NCBI GenBank assembly: GCA_937929915.1
Contig: CALFUN010000006.1
Coordinates: 1 to 53,758, forward strand
Length of the DNA: 53,758 bases
Direction of reading: 5' to 3'
Origin: an uncultured Caulobacterales bacterium
Lineage (GTDB): Bacteria > Pseudomonadota > Alphaproteobacteria > Caulobacterales > Maricaulaceae
The notes beneath the pieces were generated by a model. It did no database searches. It was not told the origin of the DNA and was given only the letters and a program-made list of their open reading frames with translations. How positions within the stretch are numbered: position 1 is the stretch's first letter; each line of letters begins with the position of its first letter. Position numbers and translations under genes: made by a program. This document shows, one piece after another, positions 6,401 through 16,896 of the stretch.

Positions 6401-7222
6401 ATGAATTATATTGATGCCAATGATGCCCCTGACCTACGTGACGGCGCAATTAAACTCCACTCTCCTGAAGATTTTGAAGGCATGCGTAAAGCAGGCCGTT
6501 TGGCCGCGCAATGCCTCGACATGCTCACCGACATGGTTAAGCCCGGCATTAGCACTGAGGCGCTTGACAGGGCCGCCTTTGAATTTGTCTTAGATAATGG
6601 CGCAACGCCTGCCTGCCTAGGCTATCGCGGCTATCAACATACTGTCTGCACCTCTATCAATCACGTTGTCTGTCACGGTATTCCTAATGCAAAGCCGCTG
6701 AAAAATGGCGATAGTGTCAATATTGACGTCACAGTCATTGTCGATGGTTGGCATGGCGATACATCGCGCATGTACCCTGTCGGCACTATTGACCGCAAAA
6801 CAGAACGGCTCATTAATATTACCTATGAGAGCTTGATGCTGGGTATAGCGGCAGTAAAGCCGGGTAATACAACAGGTGATATTGGCCATGCGATTCAGAA
6901 ATTTGCCGAAGGTGAGCGCTGCTCTATCGTGCAGGATTTCTGCGGACATGGTCTTGGTAAATTATTCCATGACGCGCCGAATATATTGCATTTTGGCCGC
7001 CCTGGCGAAGGCGAAGTTTTGCGCGAAGGTATGTTCTTTACGATTGAACCAATGGTCAATCTTGGCAAACCTGACGTTAAAATCCTCTCGGATGGATGGA
7101 CAGCGGTGACACGTGATCGCAAACTGACGGCGCAATTTGAACATTCTATTGGCGTGACCAAAGATGGCTGCGAGATTTTCACCTTATCGCCCAAAGGGCT
7201 CCATCGCCCGCCTTATAGTTAA
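6401..7222 (+). CDS. map: Methionine aminopeptidase, type I
   Basis: A cytoplasmic metalloprotease that removes the initiator methionine from new proteins. The 273-residue sequence has all five metal ligands of the family at the right spacing: Asp109, Asp120, His183 (CGHGLG), Glu216 (TIEPM) and Glu247 (QFEHS). The motif NHVVCHGIP around residue 88-95 supplies the substrate-side His. No N-terminal zinc-finger extension is present, so it is the simple bacterial form. radC follows after only eight bases and is probably in the same transcript. Confidence 0.97.
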   Translation: MNYIDANDAPDLRDGAIKLHSPEDFEGMRKAGRLAAQCLDMLTDMVKPGISTEALDRAAFEFVLDNGATPACLGYRGYQHTVCTSINHVVCHGIPNAKPLKNGDSVNIDVTVIVDGWHGDTSRMYPVGTIDRKTERLINITYESLMLGIAAVKPGNTTGDIGHAIQKFAEGERCSIVQDFCGHGLGKLFHDAPNILHFGRPGEGEVLREGMFFTIEPMVNLGKPDVKILSDGWTAVTRDRKLTAQFEHSIGVTKDGCEIFTLSPKGLHRPPYS

Positions 7223-7230
7223 GCGCGTCT

Positions 7231-7938
7231 ATGGGGGATGAGGACACACACACAACAAAATCAATTAAGCCTCATTATCACGGGCACCGCGACCGTCTGC
7301 GCGCGCGCTTTGCTGAAGGCGGTATTGAAGCGCTGGCAGATTATGAATTGTTAGAGCTTTACCTCTTTCGCTCTATCCCGCGCCGTGATGTCAAACCCAT
7401 TGCCAAAGATCTTATTGCAAAATTTGGTAGTTTTGCCGAAGTCTGCGCCGCGCCAATATCGCGCCTAACTGAAGTTAAAGGCATAAGCGAAAAAATCGCG
7501 CTTGATTTACAAATCCTCAAAGCTGCCGCGACAAAATTTAGCCAAGAAAGCGTACTCTCGCGGCCTGTTTTATCAAGCTGGACAGCCCTGCTCGATTATT
7601 GCCGCTCTGCGATGCAGTTTGAAACCAAAGAACAATTTCGGATACTGTTTCTGGATCGTAAAAACCGGTTGATAATTGACGAAGTGCTAGGCCAAGGCAC
7701 TGTTGATCGCGCCCCTGTCTATCCGCGCGAGATTATCAAACGCGCCTTAGAACTTGATAGCACAGCGATCATTTTAGCTCATAACCACCCTTCAGGCGAT
7801 CCGACACCTAGCCATAGCGACATTGTGATGACTGAAAATATGATAAAGGCTGCAAAAGCTGTTGGCATTACCGTGCATGACCATTTAATCATTGGCCGTG
7901 AAAATATTGCAAGTTTCAAATCCCTCGGACTTATATAA
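7231..7938 (+). CDS. radC: RadC family protein (JAMM/MPN+ domain)
   Basis: A 235-residue RadC protein. Residues about 20-100 form a helix-hairpin-helix region ([18 protein letters not shown]), and residues 115-235 the JAMM metalloprotease-like domain with His184, His186, Ser194 and Asp197 ([14 protein letters not shown]), the full metal-binding set. The old name DNA repair protein is doubtful; the true activity of chromosomal RadC is not settled. It starts eight bases after map, an arrangement common in alphaproteobacteria. Confidence 0.95.
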   Translation: MGDEDTHTTKSIKPHYHGHRDRLRARFAEGGIEALADYELLELYLFRSIPRRDVKPIAKDLIAKFGSFAEVCAAPISRLTEVKGISEKIALDLQILKAAATKFSQESVLSRPVLSSWTALLDYCRSAMQFETKEQFRILFLDRKNRLIIDEVLGQGTVDRAPVYPREIIKRALELDSTAIILAHNHPSGDPTPSHSDIVMTENMIKAAKAVGITVHDHLIIGRENIASFKSLGLI

Positions 7939-7974
7939 TTGAACGTATATAACAAGCCTTCACAGGATCTCATT

Positions 7975-8106
7975 ATGGCGAAAAAAGTGACCATCGGTAT
8001 TATTATCATAGCCATAGCTGTGCCTGCGCTATGGTTTGGCACAAGCGCTTATAAAAATTATCGCATTCAAAATTGTACAGATGCAGGCGTGATAACGCCC
8101 GCATAA
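7975..8106 (+). CDS. Small single-span membrane protein (43 residues)
   Basis: A 43-residue frame, MAKKVTIGIIIIAIAVPALW at its start and then a short polar tail with one Cys (RIQNCTDAG). Residues 5-23 form a clear membrane segment or uncleaved signal. A ribosome site (AGGAT) lies about seven bases before the ATG, and it follows radC by 36 bases on the same strand. It is not a family I recognise; the hydrophobic pattern and ribosome site make it more likely real than chance. Confidence 0.55.
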   Translation: MAKKVTIGIIIIAIAVPALWFGTSAYKNYRIQNCTDAGVITPA

Positions 8107-8184
8107 GCTCTTGACCTGCCCTCAGATTTGCTTTCAACTTGGCCCCAAATCAAAGCCTGACAAATAGGGCCATAAGGGGGAATA

Positions 8185-9528
8185 ATGGGATCATCGCAAA
8201 TAATAGATGAGAGTCCGTCTGCCAGTAAATCTTATCGTAGATTTGCCCTGCTTCTGCTCACGCTCATATATGCCTTCAACTTCATAGACCGCCAGATTAT
8301 CGGTATTATATCGCCCTTTATTCAAGCAGATCTTGGCTTAACAAATACACAATTAGGGCTTCTTAAAGGTCTATTATTTGCGGCCCTTTATACGCTTGTT
8401 GGCATTCCTATCGCTTGGCTCGCAGACAGATATAGCCGCGTGAACATATTAGCAAGCTCACTTGCAATTTGGAGCGGCTTTACAGCGCTCACAGGCCTAG
8501 CGGGCAGTTTCCTCACCATAGGCCTTGCTCGAATGGGCGTCGGGATTGGCGAAGCGGGCGGTTCCCCGCCCTCGCATTCTATTATCTCTGATTTATATCC
8601 CAAAGAAGAACGCGCTGGCGCTCTCGCAATATACTCCATCGGGATACCATTAGGGTTAGGCTTTGCCTATTTCTTAACAGGGCTATTACTTGGCGATCCC
8701 GAAAATGCGATGAGTTGGCGTAAGCTGTTAATCATTCTTGGCGTAAGTGGTGTGGCCTTATCCATTTTTACCCGCTTGATCATTCGAGAACCTAAGCGCG
8801 GGGCGCAGGACAATATCAAAGCCGGTATTGCGGCTCTCCCATTTCTGACAGCAATAAAGATATTACTATCGATAAAATCATGGTGGGCCATGTGCCTTGG
8901 TATCGCTTTGGCATCTTTTACAGCCTATGCCGTGTCCACATGGCAGGTCGATTACTTACTACCTTTTGATAGCGCGCAAGACACGCCTTATGGCTTTCGC
9001 AAAATGATGTATATTCTCGCTTTTCTAAATTGCGTTATTTACGGCGCAGGCACATATTTTGGCGGATGGTTTACGCAAAAACTATCAAAAAAATCGGTCA
9101 GAGCTTACGGCTTCGTGCCAGCCATTTCTATCCTGATCTGCTTGCCGCTACTTATTCTGGCATATTGGGCACCATCTACAGGCATACATTTATTCTTTGG
9201 TGGTGTCTTACTATTTTTCATCGGCATGTATCTCGGCCCGTCATTTGCGGTCGCTCAAACCTTAGCCCCAATAAACATGCGCGCCATGTCAACAGCTCTA
9301 TTTTTCCTCGTCCTCAATATGATAGCCCTTGGCGGAGGCCCAACAGTAACAGGCATTTTGGCGGATGTGTTCGAACCAACTCACGGTAAAGTCCATGCAA
9401 TCCGCCTCTCTTTAAGCTGGGCCTCTATCGCATTTATCCTGAGCGCTGTAAGTTTCTTCATCGCAGCCAAAACTCTGCCCCAAGACTGGGCCGCCGCGCA
9501 GGCGCGTAATGAAGGCAGGTCTGAATAA
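8185..9528 (+). CDS. MFS transporter, spinster-like
   Basis: A 447-residue inner-membrane transporter with about 12 membrane segments. It opens with YAFNFIDRQIIGIISPFIQ, the first helix typical of the Spns/spinster-like group (NxxDR), and has the motif-A loop AWLADRYSR between helices 2 and 3 and GVGIGEAGGSPPSHSIISD in helix 4-5. Homologues in proteobacteria are put forward as carriers of organic acids or sugar phosphates, but the substrate here is unknown. A good ribosome site (AAGGGGGAATA) supports the start. It has no obvious partner genes. Confidence 0.9.
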   Translation: MGSSQIIDESPSASKSYRRFALLLLTLIYAFNFIDRQIIGIISPFIQADLGLTNTQLGLLKGLLFAALYTLVGIPIAWLADRYSRVNILASSLAIWSGFTALTGLAGSFLTIGLARMGVGIGEAGGSPPSHSIISDLYPKEERAGALAIYSIGIPLGLGFAYFLTGLLLGDPENAMSWRKLLIILGVSGVALSIFTRLIIREPKRGAQDNIKAGIAALPFLTAIKILLSIKSWWAMCLGIALASFTAYAVSTWQVDYLLPFDSAQDTPYGFRKMMYILAFLNCVIYGAGTYFGGWFTQKLSKKSVRAYGFVPAISILICLPLLILAYWAPSTGIHLFFGGVLLFFIGMYLGPSFAVAQTLAPINMRAMSTALFFLVLNMIALGGGPTVTGILADVFEPTHGKVHAIRLSLSWASIAFILSAVSFFIAAKTLPQDWAAAQARNEGRSE

Positions 9529-9671
9529 CAAAGCTATAAAGCATTACAGACTTGACCTGAAAGCTGTCTTCCCGTCTAAGGCCCGCAAAACGGTTCGCGA
9601 TTCATATGCTCGGTTATTATAATGAAGCAGCATATATGCCGCGCAGCCATATAGTATTAAGGTGATGCCCC

Positions 9672-10997
9672 ATGATTGAACGTTACGCCCGCAAAGAAAT
9701 GACGCAGATTTGGTCTGCGGCGACAAAATATAGAATTTGGTTTGAAATCGAAGCTCATGGCTGCGATGCTTTGGCCGAATTAGGGGTTATCCCCGCTCAA
9801 GCGGCAAAAAATATATGGGCGCGCGGTGGTTCTGCTGAATTTGATGTCGCGAAAATTGATGAGATTGAACGCGAAGTCAAACATGATGTCATCGCGTTTC
9901 TCACCCATCTTGCTGAATTTATCGGCGAAGATGCGCGCTTTGTGCATCAGGGCTTTACCAGCTCTGATATATTAGACACGACATTATCCGTGCAGCTGGC
10001 CCGCGCCACAGACTTATTATTGGTCGGTATGGATCGTGTTTTGACCGCCCTGAAAAACCGCGCACAAGAACATAAACATAGTATCACGATTGGCCGTAGC
10101 CACGGCATTCATGCAGAACCCACAACATTTGGCGTCAAGCTCGCGCGGTTTTACGCCGAATTTGCACGCGGCAAGGAACGCCTGATAGCGGCCCGTAAGG
10201 AAATTGCAGTTTGCGCTATTTCTGGTGCTATTGGCACATTTGCCAATATTGACCCCAAAGTTGAAGAACATGTCGCCAAGGAAATGGGCCTAACGATTGA
10301 GCCTGTCTCGTCTCAAATCATCCCGCGTGACCGTCATGCTGCCTATTTCGCTGCTCTCGGCATTGTTGCCAGTTCGATAGAAAATATCGCCGTAGAAATC
10401 CGCCATCTACAGCGCACTGAAGTCCTCGAAGCCGAAGAATTTTTCTCCAAAGGTCAAAAAGGTTCCTCCGCTATGCCGCATAAGCGCAATCCTGTGCTAA
10501 CAGAAAACCTGACAGGATTGGCGCGATTAGTACGTATGTCTGTTATGCCTGCCATGGAAAATGTGGCATTATGGCATGAGCGCGATATTTCCCATAGTTC
10601 GGTTGAACGCGGTATTGGCCCTGACAGCACTGTCCATTTAGACTTCGCGCTGCACCGCCTAGCCGGCGTTATTGAGAATCTCGTTGTTTATCCTGATAAG
10701 ATGAAAGCCAACATGGATCGTCTTGGCGGATTACATAATTCACAGCGCTTTTTACTCGCCCTCACCCAGGCTGGTGAGCAGCGCGAGAGCGCTTACCGAC
10801 TTGTGCAGCGCAATGCGATGAAAGTTTGGGAATTATTCCGCACCCAAGGCAATGCAGGTGAAGGGTCTTTCTTAACTCTATTACTTGCAGATAAAGATGT
10901 CACGGCCTTGCTCTCTGAACAGCAAATCCGTGATATGTTTGATGACGATTATCATTTGAAACATGTCGATACGATTTTCTCGCGCGTCTTTACATAA
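9672..10997 (+). CDS. purB: Adenylosuccinate lyase
   Basis: The enzyme cleaves SAICAR to AICAR and adenylosuccinate to AMP, releasing fumarate in both, in purine synthesis. The 441-residue sequence has the superfamily signature GSSAMPHKRNP at about 264-274, whose serines form the catalytic loop, GRSHGIHAEPTTFG (141-154) with the active-site His, and TSSDILDTT (96-104). Length and motifs match the short bacterial form (as in Bacillus). It lies 1.9 kb upstream of purC on the same strand, separated by the thioredoxin pair and the DUF1476 gene. Confidence 0.97.
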   Translation: MIERYARKEMTQIWSAATKYRIWFEIEAHGCDALAELGVIPAQAAKNIWARGGSAEFDVAKIDEIEREVKHDVIAFLTHLAEFIGEDARFVHQGFTSSDILDTTLSVQLARATDLLLVGMDRVLTALKNRAQEHKHSITIGRSHGIHAEPTTFGVKLARFYAEFARGKERLIAARKEIAVCAISGAIGTFANIDPKVEEHVAKEMGLTIEPVSSQIIPRDRHAAYFAALGIVASSIENIAVEIRHLQRTEVLEAEEFFSKGQKGSSAMPHKRNPVLTENLTGLARLVRMSVMPAMENVALWHERDISHSSVERGIGPDSTVHLDFALHRLAGVIENLVVYPDKMKANMDRLGGLHNSQRFLLALTQAGEQRESAYRLVQRNAMKVWELFRTQGNAGEGSFLTLLLADKDVTALLSEQQIRDMFDDDYHLKHVDTIFSRVFT

Positions 10998-11061
10998 GTC
11001 CTCTTTACATCTTACCTATTGGTAAGCTTTGCGTAATCATCATAGTTAATATCCATTAAAC

Positions 11062-11089
11062 AATGATGCCATCACTGGCATCATTTACA
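11062..11089 (+). terminator. Hairpin after purB
   Basis: AATGATGCC at 11062-11070 pairs perfectly with GGCATCATT at 11077-11085; the following bases are T/A-rich without a long T-run. A second hairpin, CTTACC-TATT-GGTAAG at 11011-11026 followed by CTTT, lies closer to the purB stop. One or both probably end the purB transcript. Confidence 0.5.
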
Positions 11090-11295
11090 TATTTTCAAAA
11101 AAAATTATTTTTTTTCAAGAAAAAATACCCTGTTATATCAGCAGATTAACCGTCAAATTAAGACTTCTAGCAACCATTGTAAACACAGTCCTAACGCCTG
11201 ATTCGCGGTTCGTTTACCAATCTACGTTACATATCGCTTCATAACAAAAATAAGAATGCGAACCCTAGAGTAACAAGAGATTAAAAGGATATATC

Positions 11296-11775
11296 ATGAA
11301 AACTCTGTCATCAATCATCGGCGCAGCGATTTTAACAACTGCATTTAGTTCTACAGCTTTTGCAAGCTCACCTGACGTATATGTCGTGAACTTTCGCAAT
11401 GCGCAGGATGTAAAATCACAACAGCTTGACTCACAACTTTCCTCTGCCATGGCCATTGCTGGTGTGAATGCAGAAGAAGTTGTTATTGATACAACAACAG
11501 CCGCAAAATGGGAAAAAGGCGCACATGAAGCCTTCGATAGAGATATCGTACCCGTTTTCAATAAGTGGGTTGGACTACCTGGCTTCGCGGCTGTGGTTGA
11601 TGCCAACTCAAAGCGCGTCATTGGATGCGTCAAAGCGGGTGCAAGCGCCACACAAATCGCTGACAATCTTCGCCAGCTAAGCGCTCGCGCGACAGGCCGT
11701 GCAACATTGTCACGTGTATCAAACAATAATGCAACAAATTGCCCTGCGGCACATAATGTTGATCCAGCTTCTTAG
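11296..11775 (+). CDS. Exported thioredoxin-fold protein lacking the CxxC site
   Basis: A 159-residue periplasmic protein with a signal peptide (cleavage likely after STAFA near residue 24). It aligns along its length with the next gene: PDVYVVNFR, DRDIVPVFNKWVGLPGFAAVVDA, VIGCV and a final NCP match PDIYVVMFR, DRGLVQQYNTWLGVTGFAAIVDG, TMGCV and TCP. At the place of the partner's WCAPC it has AQDVKS, so it cannot do thiol-disulfide exchange there, though the Pro of the LPGF turn (the cis-Pro position) is kept. A clear AAAGGA ribosome site and a terminator frame it. Function unknown; it may be a binding or regulatory partner. Confidence 0.82.
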   Translation: MKTLSSIIGAAILTTAFSSTAFASSPDVYVVNFRNAQDVKSQQLDSQLSSAMAIAGVNAEEVVIDTTTAAKWEKGAHEAFDRDIVPVFNKWVGLPGFAAVVDANSKRVIGCVKAGASATQIADNLRQLSARATGRATLSRVSNNNATNCPAAHNVDPAS

Positions 11776-11797
11776 TCTCTAGGGGACTCTGAGAAAG

Positions 11798-11825
11798 AAA
11801 CCCGCAGTTTTCTGCGGGTTTTTTT
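11798..11825 (+). terminator. Strong Rho-independent terminator
   Basis: A perfect 10-bp stem AAACCCGCAG/CTGCGGGTTT with a TTTT loop runs into a T-stretch. It lies 22 bases after the stop of the CxxC-less thioredoxin-like gene and separates it from its paralogue, so the two are probably transcribed apart. Confidence 0.93.
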
Positions 11826-11922
11826 ATATGTGAAATTATGGTTATCCATCTGTTTTTAAGCTGACATTCATCGTTTCACCCCCATATAGATCGCGTAAAT
11901 AAGATATTTTTGGAAAATATAT

Positions 11923-12399
11923 ATGAGATCAGTCTTTAGAACAGTCCTACTCGCCTCCGCATTTATGTTTGGTATAGGAGGCTCTGCGGCCATATCTGCG
12001 AGTGCGCAGCGTTATCAGGCACAAACTCCTGATATTTATGTTGTCATGTTTCGCGCCGATTGGTGTGCGCCATGTAAAATTGTCGAACCTCGCTTGCAAA
12101 ATATCTTAAGTAACTTCAACGACCCGCGCATAGAATATGTCAATATCGACATTGGCAATGGCAATGGCGAGTTAAACGCGCATACGGTTTTTGACCGCGG
12201 CCTTGTACAGCAATATAATACATGGCTTGGTGTCACAGGTTTTGCGGCCATTGTTGATGGCGATACAAAACAGACAATGGGTTGTGTTAATATGACCTAT
12301 GATCAGGAGACTATGGCGCGCCATATCCGCAATTTACAAGCCAATGCACAGCGCAATCAAGCAAGTTTTGATATTACCTGCCCAGAAGCCAATAATTAG
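11923..12399 (+). CDS. Exported thioredoxin-like protein with a WCAPC site
   Basis: A 158-residue protein with a signal peptide (cleavage likely after ASA, about residue 28), so it works in the periplasm. FRADWCAPCKIVEPRL at residues 43-58 is a thioredoxin active site with Cys48 and Cys51. At the cis-Pro position of the fold (V-P-T-F in classical thioredoxins) it reads V-T-G-F, an unusual loss that could alter substrate release. Two further cysteines (GCV and the C-terminal TCP) are shared with the paralogue upstream and might form a structural bond. Probably a thiol-disulfide protein; substrate unknown. Confidence 0.85.
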   Translation: MRSVFRTVLLASAFMFGIGGSAAISASAQRYQAQTPDIYVVMFRADWCAPCKIVEPRLQNILSNFNDPRIEYVNIDIGNGNGELNAHTVFDRGLVQQYNTWLGVTGFAAIVDGDTKQTMGCVNMTYDQETMARHIRNLQANAQRNQASFDITCPEANN

Positions 12400-12441
12400 T
12401 ATAGCAATAATTAAAGCAGCGAATAGCTCGCGAGAGGCGCG

Positions 12442-12762
12442 TTACTCCCCATAAACCACAGCGCGGGCGGCCTCCATACACTCTTTCATTTTATCGCGTA
12501 TGGCTTCGTCTGCAATTTCGACCTTCGCCGATGTCAGATCTCCGCGTAGCTTACGGTAGACATCTTCATCGCCCGCCTCTTCCATATCCGCCACAATGAC
12601 TTCCATGGCATATTTTTCAGCCTCATCAGCATCTTTGCCCATAAGTTCAGCCGCCCAGTGGCCTAAAGCCTTATTGCGCTTGGCTTCTGCTTTAAATTCC
12701 TTCGCCGCATCCATTACGAATTTTGTTTCGTGACCTTTTTGGCGTTCATTAAACCCTGACAT
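12442..12762 (-). CDS. DUF1476 protein, ATP synthase zeta-type inhibitor
   Basis: A 106-residue, highly charged helical protein that matches the DUF1476 family throughout, starting with MSGFNERQKGHE. In Paracoccus this family member is the zeta subunit, which binds F1-ATPase and blocks its ATP hydrolysis through an N-terminal inhibitory helix; the same role here is inferred from family. A ribosome site (AGGGA) precedes the ATG. It is divergent from purC, a neighbour relation frequent in alphaproteobacteria. Confidence 0.9.
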   Translation of the reverse strand: MSGFNERQKGHETKFVMDAAKEFKAEAKRNKALGHWAAELMGKDADEAEKYAMEVIVADMEEAGDEDVYRKLRGDLTSAKVEIADEAIRDKMKECMEAARAVVYGE

Positions 12763-12934
12763 GTGCAGTCCCTATTGTAGCAATGTGTTTGTGTAAGCTT
12801 AGAAACTCGCTTCTCTGCACGCAAGCCTCAAAATCCCCAAAATTCACGATTAAGAACATTGCCGTATCGAGCTAGCTCGTATATGGGGTCTTTTTAGCAA
12901 CTCCCGTGCGAGTCGCGGGTATTCGGAGCGCTAT

Positions 12935-13723
12935 ATGAGCCGCCGCAAACAAATCTATGAAGGCAAAGCCAAAATCCTCTATGAAGGGCCAGAACCCGGC
13001 ACGATTGTGCAATATTTCAAAGATGACGCCACAGCCTTTAACGCTCAGAAAAAAGCCACACTTGATGGCAAAGGTGTATTGAATAACCGCATTTCTGAAT
13101 TTGTGATGATACGCCTCGCAGAAATCGGTATTCCAACGCATTTCATTAAACGCCTTAATATGCGTGAGCAGCTTATTAAAGCCGTAGAAATCGTCCCGCT
13201 AGAGGTGATTTGCCGCAATGTTGCCGCCGGCACAATGTCAAAACGCCTTGGAATTGAGGAAGGCGAGAAATTACCGCGCTCGATTGTTGAGTTTTGCCTC
13301 AAACGTGATGATCTTGGCGACCCATTAATTGCCGAAGAGCATATCCATGCTTTTGGCTGGGCAACGCAAAGTGAATTGGATGAAATGATTGCAATGACCT
13401 TGCGTATTAATGATTATTTACAAGGTATGTTTTCTGGCATTGGTATCAATCTTATCGACTTTAAAATTGAATTTGGCCGCTTGCCCATCACCGAAGGGGC
13501 CAATGCAGGTGGGTATCAGATTATCCTTGCTGATGAAATCAGCCCTGATAGCTGCCGCTTATGGGATCGCGAAACCAATAAGAAGCTCGATAAAGACCGC
13601 TTCCGCCGTGACCTTGGTGATGTCACCGAGGCCTATACCGAAGTGGCAACTCGCCTTGGTATTTTAAAAGAAGCTAATAATAAAATCACACCGACTTTGT
13701 CGGTTGTTTCAAATGAAGATTAG
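12935..13723 (+). CDS. purC: SAICAR synthetase
   Basis: The enzyme joins aspartate to CAIR with ATP to give SAICAR in purine synthesis. The 262-residue sequence opens with [20 protein letters not shown], the ATP-binding start of the family, and has [20 protein letters not shown] and [10 protein letters not shown], matching the two signature regions. It begins the purC-purS-purQ-purL run; purS starts 11 bases after its stop. GGAGCG stands just before the ATG. Confidence 0.97.
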   Translation: MSRRKQIYEGKAKILYEGPEPGTIVQYFKDDATAFNAQKKATLDGKGVLNNRISEFVMIRLAEIGIPTHFIKRLNMREQLIKAVEIVPLEVICRNVAAGTMSKRLGIEEGEKLPRSIVEFCLKRDDLGDPLIAEEHIHAFGWATQSELDEMIAMTLRINDYLQGMFSGIGINLIDFKIEFGRLPITEGANAGGYQIILADEISPDSCRLWDRETNKKLDKDRFRRDLGDVTEAYTEVATRLGILKEANNKITPTLSVVSNED

Positions 13724-13734
13724 GACTTAACCCC

Positions 13735-13983
13735 ATGAAAGCATTAGTTTATGTAGGCCTTAAGCCAGGTGTTTTAGACCCGCAAGGCCGAACAATTTCT
13801 CGGTCTTTAAATGACCTTGGCTTTGATGAAGTCACAGGGGCATTTCAAGGCAAGGTCATTGAGCTTAACCTTAAAAATAGCGACGAGCCGCGCGAAGCTA
13901 TTCAAGCGCGCGTTGAGCAAATGTGCGAAAAACTTCTCGCCAATACTGTGATTGAAAATTACCGAATCGAGTTGAAAGACTAG
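13735..13983 (+). CDS. purS: Phosphoribosylformylglycinamidine synthase subunit PurS
   Basis: An 82-residue protein with the PurS pattern ([30 protein letters not shown]-like middle, VENYRIEL-like end). PurS dimers bridge the small PurL and PurQ in the three-part FGAM synthase and help pass ammonia between them. It is packed between purC and purQ (four bases before purQ), as expected for organisms with short PurL. Confidence 0.95.
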   Translation: MKALVYVGLKPGVLDPQGRTISRSLNDLGFDEVTGAFQGKVIELNLKNSDEPREAIQARVEQMCEKLLANTVIENYRIELKD

Positions 13984-13987
13984 CGCT

Positions 13988-14650
13988 ATGAAAACTGCTG
14001 TCATTCGTTTCCCAGCTTCGAATTGCGACCGCGATGCGGCTGTAGCTCTAGAGACAGTCACGGGCCGTCCAACTCAGATAATCTGGCACCGCGACACCTC
14101 CCTGCCCGATGATATTGATTTTGTCGTTATTCCGGGCGGATTTTCTTATGGCGATTATCTTCGCTCTGGCGCGATTGCCGCGCGCTCACCTATTGTCAAA
14201 GACATTATACGCCGCGCTGAAAAAGGGCTACCTGTTGCAGGTTTTTGTAACGGTTTTCAAATTTTAACTGAAGCGGGACTTCTGCCCGGAGCTTTAATGC
14301 GTAACAAAAACCTGAAATTTGTCTGCCGTCCTGAAAAGCTCATCGTGCAAACCAACAATTCACGTTTTACATCCAAATATGCTGCAAAATCAGAGGTTAT
14401 CTATCCTGTGGCTCATCATGACGGTAATTACTTCGCTGATGACGCGACCCTGAATAGAATCGAAAAAAACGGCCAAGTCCTGTTCCGTTATGCCAATAAT
14501 CCAAATGGTTCCCTTCGTGATATTGCAGGTATTGTCAATGAAGCGGGCAATGTATTTGGTATGATGCCGCATCCCGAACGCGCGACCGACCCAGTGCATG
14601 GCGGTACGGACGGGCTAGACTTTTTCAAATCAATTATCGAGTCGATCTAA
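13988..14650 (+). CDS. purQ: FGAM synthase glutaminase subunit PurQ
   Basis: A 220-residue class I glutamine amidotransferase that supplies ammonia to PurL. The catalytic triad is visible: Cys87 in GFCNGFQIL, His195 and Glu197 in [24 protein letters not shown] (49-64) is the usual oxyanion region. Its stop overlaps the purL start by one base (TAATG), which points to translational coupling and equal amounts of both subunits. Confidence 0.97.
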   Translation: MKTAVIRFPASNCDRDAAVALETVTGRPTQIIWHRDTSLPDDIDFVVIPGGFSYGDYLRSGAIAARSPIVKDIIRRAEKGLPVAGFCNGFQILTEAGLLPGALMRNKNLKFVCRPEKLIVQTNNSRFTSKYAAKSEVIYPVAHHDGNYFADDATLNRIEKNGQVLFRYANNPNGSLRDIAGIVNEAGNVFGMMPHPERATDPVHGGTDGLDFFKSIIESI

Positions 14651-16896
14651 TGGCTAAAAAGACACTAACGGCTAAAAAAACCAGCGAAATTACGCCCGAA
14701 ATCGTGGCTGAACATGGCTTATCTGCGGATGAGTATCAAATTATCTTAGATCGCCTTGGGCGCGAGCCAAATATCAATGAACTTGGTATTTTCTCGGTCA
14801 TGTGGTCAGAGCATTGCTCATATAAATCCTCGCGTCGGCATTTGGCCAAATTCCTCACCGAAGGCAAGCGTGTTATACAAGGCCCGGGCGAAAATGCAGG
14901 TGTTATCGATATTGATGATGGTGATGCGATCATCTTCAAGATGGAAAGCCATAACCACCCTTCTTATATTGAGCCTTATCAAGGCGCAGCAACAGGGGTT
15001 GGCGGTATTATGCGCGATGTCTTTACCATGGGCGCGCGGCCTATAGCGCTGATGAATGCACTACGGTTTGGCGAGCCAGGTCATTGGAAAACCAAGCAGC
15101 TTGTTAACGGCGTTGTCGCGGGGATTGGCGGTTACGGAAATTGCGTCGGCGTCCCAACCGTTGGCGGAGAGACTAATTTCCACAAAGGTTATAACGGCAA
15201 TATCTTGGTCAATGCTATGTGTGTCGGCCTTGCGCGCACAGATAATGTATTTTATTCGGCCGCCAAAGGTGTTGGCAATCCGATCTTCTATGTTGGCTCT
15301 AAAACGGGCCGCGACGGCATTCATGGCGCGACAATGGCCTCTGCTGAGTTTGACGATGATAGCGATGAAAAGCGCCCAACAGTTCAAGTCGGCGATCCCT
15401 TCACCGAAAAACTCCTCATAGAAGCTTGCCTAGAGCTTATGGCAACGGACGCAATTATCGCCATTCAAGATATGGGCGCTGCGGGTCTAACCTCTTCCTC
15501 TATTGAAATGGCGGATAAAGGCGGTGTTGGTATCGCTCTTGATTTGGATAAAGTCCCCCAACGCGAAGAGGGCATGACACCTTATGAGATGATGCTCTCC
15601 GAATCCCAAGAGCGTATGTTGATGGTGATAAAGCCTGGCAAGGAACAACTCGCTTTTGATGTATTTGAGAAATGGGAACTCGATGTCGCCCAAATTGGGA
15701 AGACAACAGATACAGGCCGCCTTGTGTTAAAACATAAGGATAAAAAAGTTTGCGATATTCCCATCGCGCCGCTGGCCGATGATGCACCAAATTATGATCG
15801 CCCTCATGTAGAAACATCTAAACGCAAGGTTATCAAAGCCGCAGATGTCTATGAAACACAAGACTATAATGATGCTCTTATAAAAATTATAACCTCGCCC
15901 AATATCGCGTCTAAACGCTGGATTTGGGAACAATATGACCGCCATGTTATGACCGACACAGTCGATAGCAGCCAATCTGGGGGAGATGCTGCGATTGTGC
16001 GTATTCACGGCTCTAATAAGGCCGTTGCGATTACAACAGATTGTACGCCGCGCTATGTCGAGGCAGACCCTTATGAAGGCGGCAAACAAGTCGTCGCTGA
16101 AACCTGGCGAAACTTGACCTGTGTTGGCGCCGAGCCAATCGCTATTACAGATTGTTTGAATTTTGGCAATCCAGAGCGCCCCGAAATTATGGGACAATTT
16201 GTTGGCGCGATTAAAGGCATGAATGAAGCTTGCCGCGCATTTGATTACCCTGTCGTGTCTGGCAATGTTTCGCTATATAATGAAACCAATGGTCAAGCTA
16301 TCCCGCCGACTCCGGCTGTTGGCGGTGTGGGTTTGATTTCAAACCTGAATCATTTTGCTACTCTGAAAGGCGCGAAAGACGGCGATACGCTTATCCTCAT
16401 TGGAGAGACAACTGGCTGGCTGGGCGCTTCTATTTACCTATCGGAAATTCAGTCCCGCGAAGATGGCGCCCCGCCCCCTGTTGATTTGGCGGCCGAGAAA
16501 CGCAATGGCGACTATGTACGAACGCTTATTCGCAATCGCCGCGTTCACGCCGTTCACGATTGTTCTGATGGCGGTCTTGCGATTACGGCCTGTGAAATGG
16601 CATTTGCAAGCGATATTGGCGTGCATTTATCGGGCGCAACTAGCGGTCCAACGCATGGCTGGCTTTTTGGAGAAGACCAAGGGCGCTATTTGCTTGCGGT
16701 TGAAAAACATAGCGTCAATCCGATTATGTCGACAGCCCAAGGCAAAGGCATCACCGCCCATATTGTTGGCACAGTTGGCGGAGGTCGTATTAAGGCCGAT
16801 GGAGCCTTTGATGTGAGCTTACAAGGCCTGCGCGAGCGGCATGAAGCTTGGCTCCCTGATTTGATGAGCAGCACCGATGAAAAGGCCGCGGAATAA
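14650..16896 (+). CDS. purL: FGAM synthase subunit PurL (short form)
   Basis: The 748-residue synthetase subunit turns FGAR into FGAM using ATP and ammonia from PurQ. It has the short-PurL start with [12 protein letters not shown] (about 49-60), [33 protein letters not shown] (ATP/Mg site) and a second related half with [12 protein letters not shown] and [15 protein letters not shown]. Length fits the PurS/PurQ-dependent type rather than the 1,300-residue fused enzyme. purQ and the BolA gene overlap its ends by one base each. Confidence 0.97.
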   Translation: MAKKTLTAKKTSEITPEIVAEHGLSADEYQIILDRLGREPNINELGIFSVMWSEHCSYKSSRRHLAKFLTEGKRVIQGPGENAGVIDIDDGDAIIFKMESHNHPSYIEPYQGAATGVGGIMRDVFTMGARPIALMNALRFGEPGHWKTKQLVNGVVAGIGGYGNCVGVPTVGGETNFHKGYNGNILVNAMCVGLARTDNVFYSAAKGVGNPIFYVGSKTGRDGIHGATMASAEFDDDSDEKRPTVQVGDPFTEKLLIEACLELMATDAIIAIQDMGAAGLTSSSIEMADKGGVGIALDLDKVPQREEGMTPYEMMLSESQERMLMVIKPGKEQLAFDVFEKWELDVAQIGKTTDTGRLVLKHKDKKVCDIPIAPLADDAPNYDRPHVETSKRKVIKAADVYETQDYNDALIKIITSPNIASKRWIWEQYDRHVMTDTVDSSQSGGDAAIVRIHGSNKAVAITTDCTPRYVEADPYEGGKQVVAETWRNLTCVGAEPIAITDCLNFGNPERPEIMGQFVGAIKGMNEACRAFDYPVVSGNVSLYNETNGQAIPPTPAVGGVGLISNLNHFATLKGAKDGDTLILIGETTGWLGASIYLSEIQSREDGAPPPVDLAAEKRNGDYVRTLIRNRRVHAVHDCSDGGLAITACEMAFASDIGVHLSGATSGPTHGWLFGEDQGRYLLAVEKHSVNPIMSTAQGKGITAHIVGTVGGGRIKADGAFDVSLQGLRERHEAWLPDLMSSTDEKAAE

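Noticed and set aside
11100-11130. Long A- and T-tracts before the CxxC-less thioredoxin-like gene
   Set aside because: A/T tracts occur in promoters of many genes here; no defined site or repeat structure could be shown.
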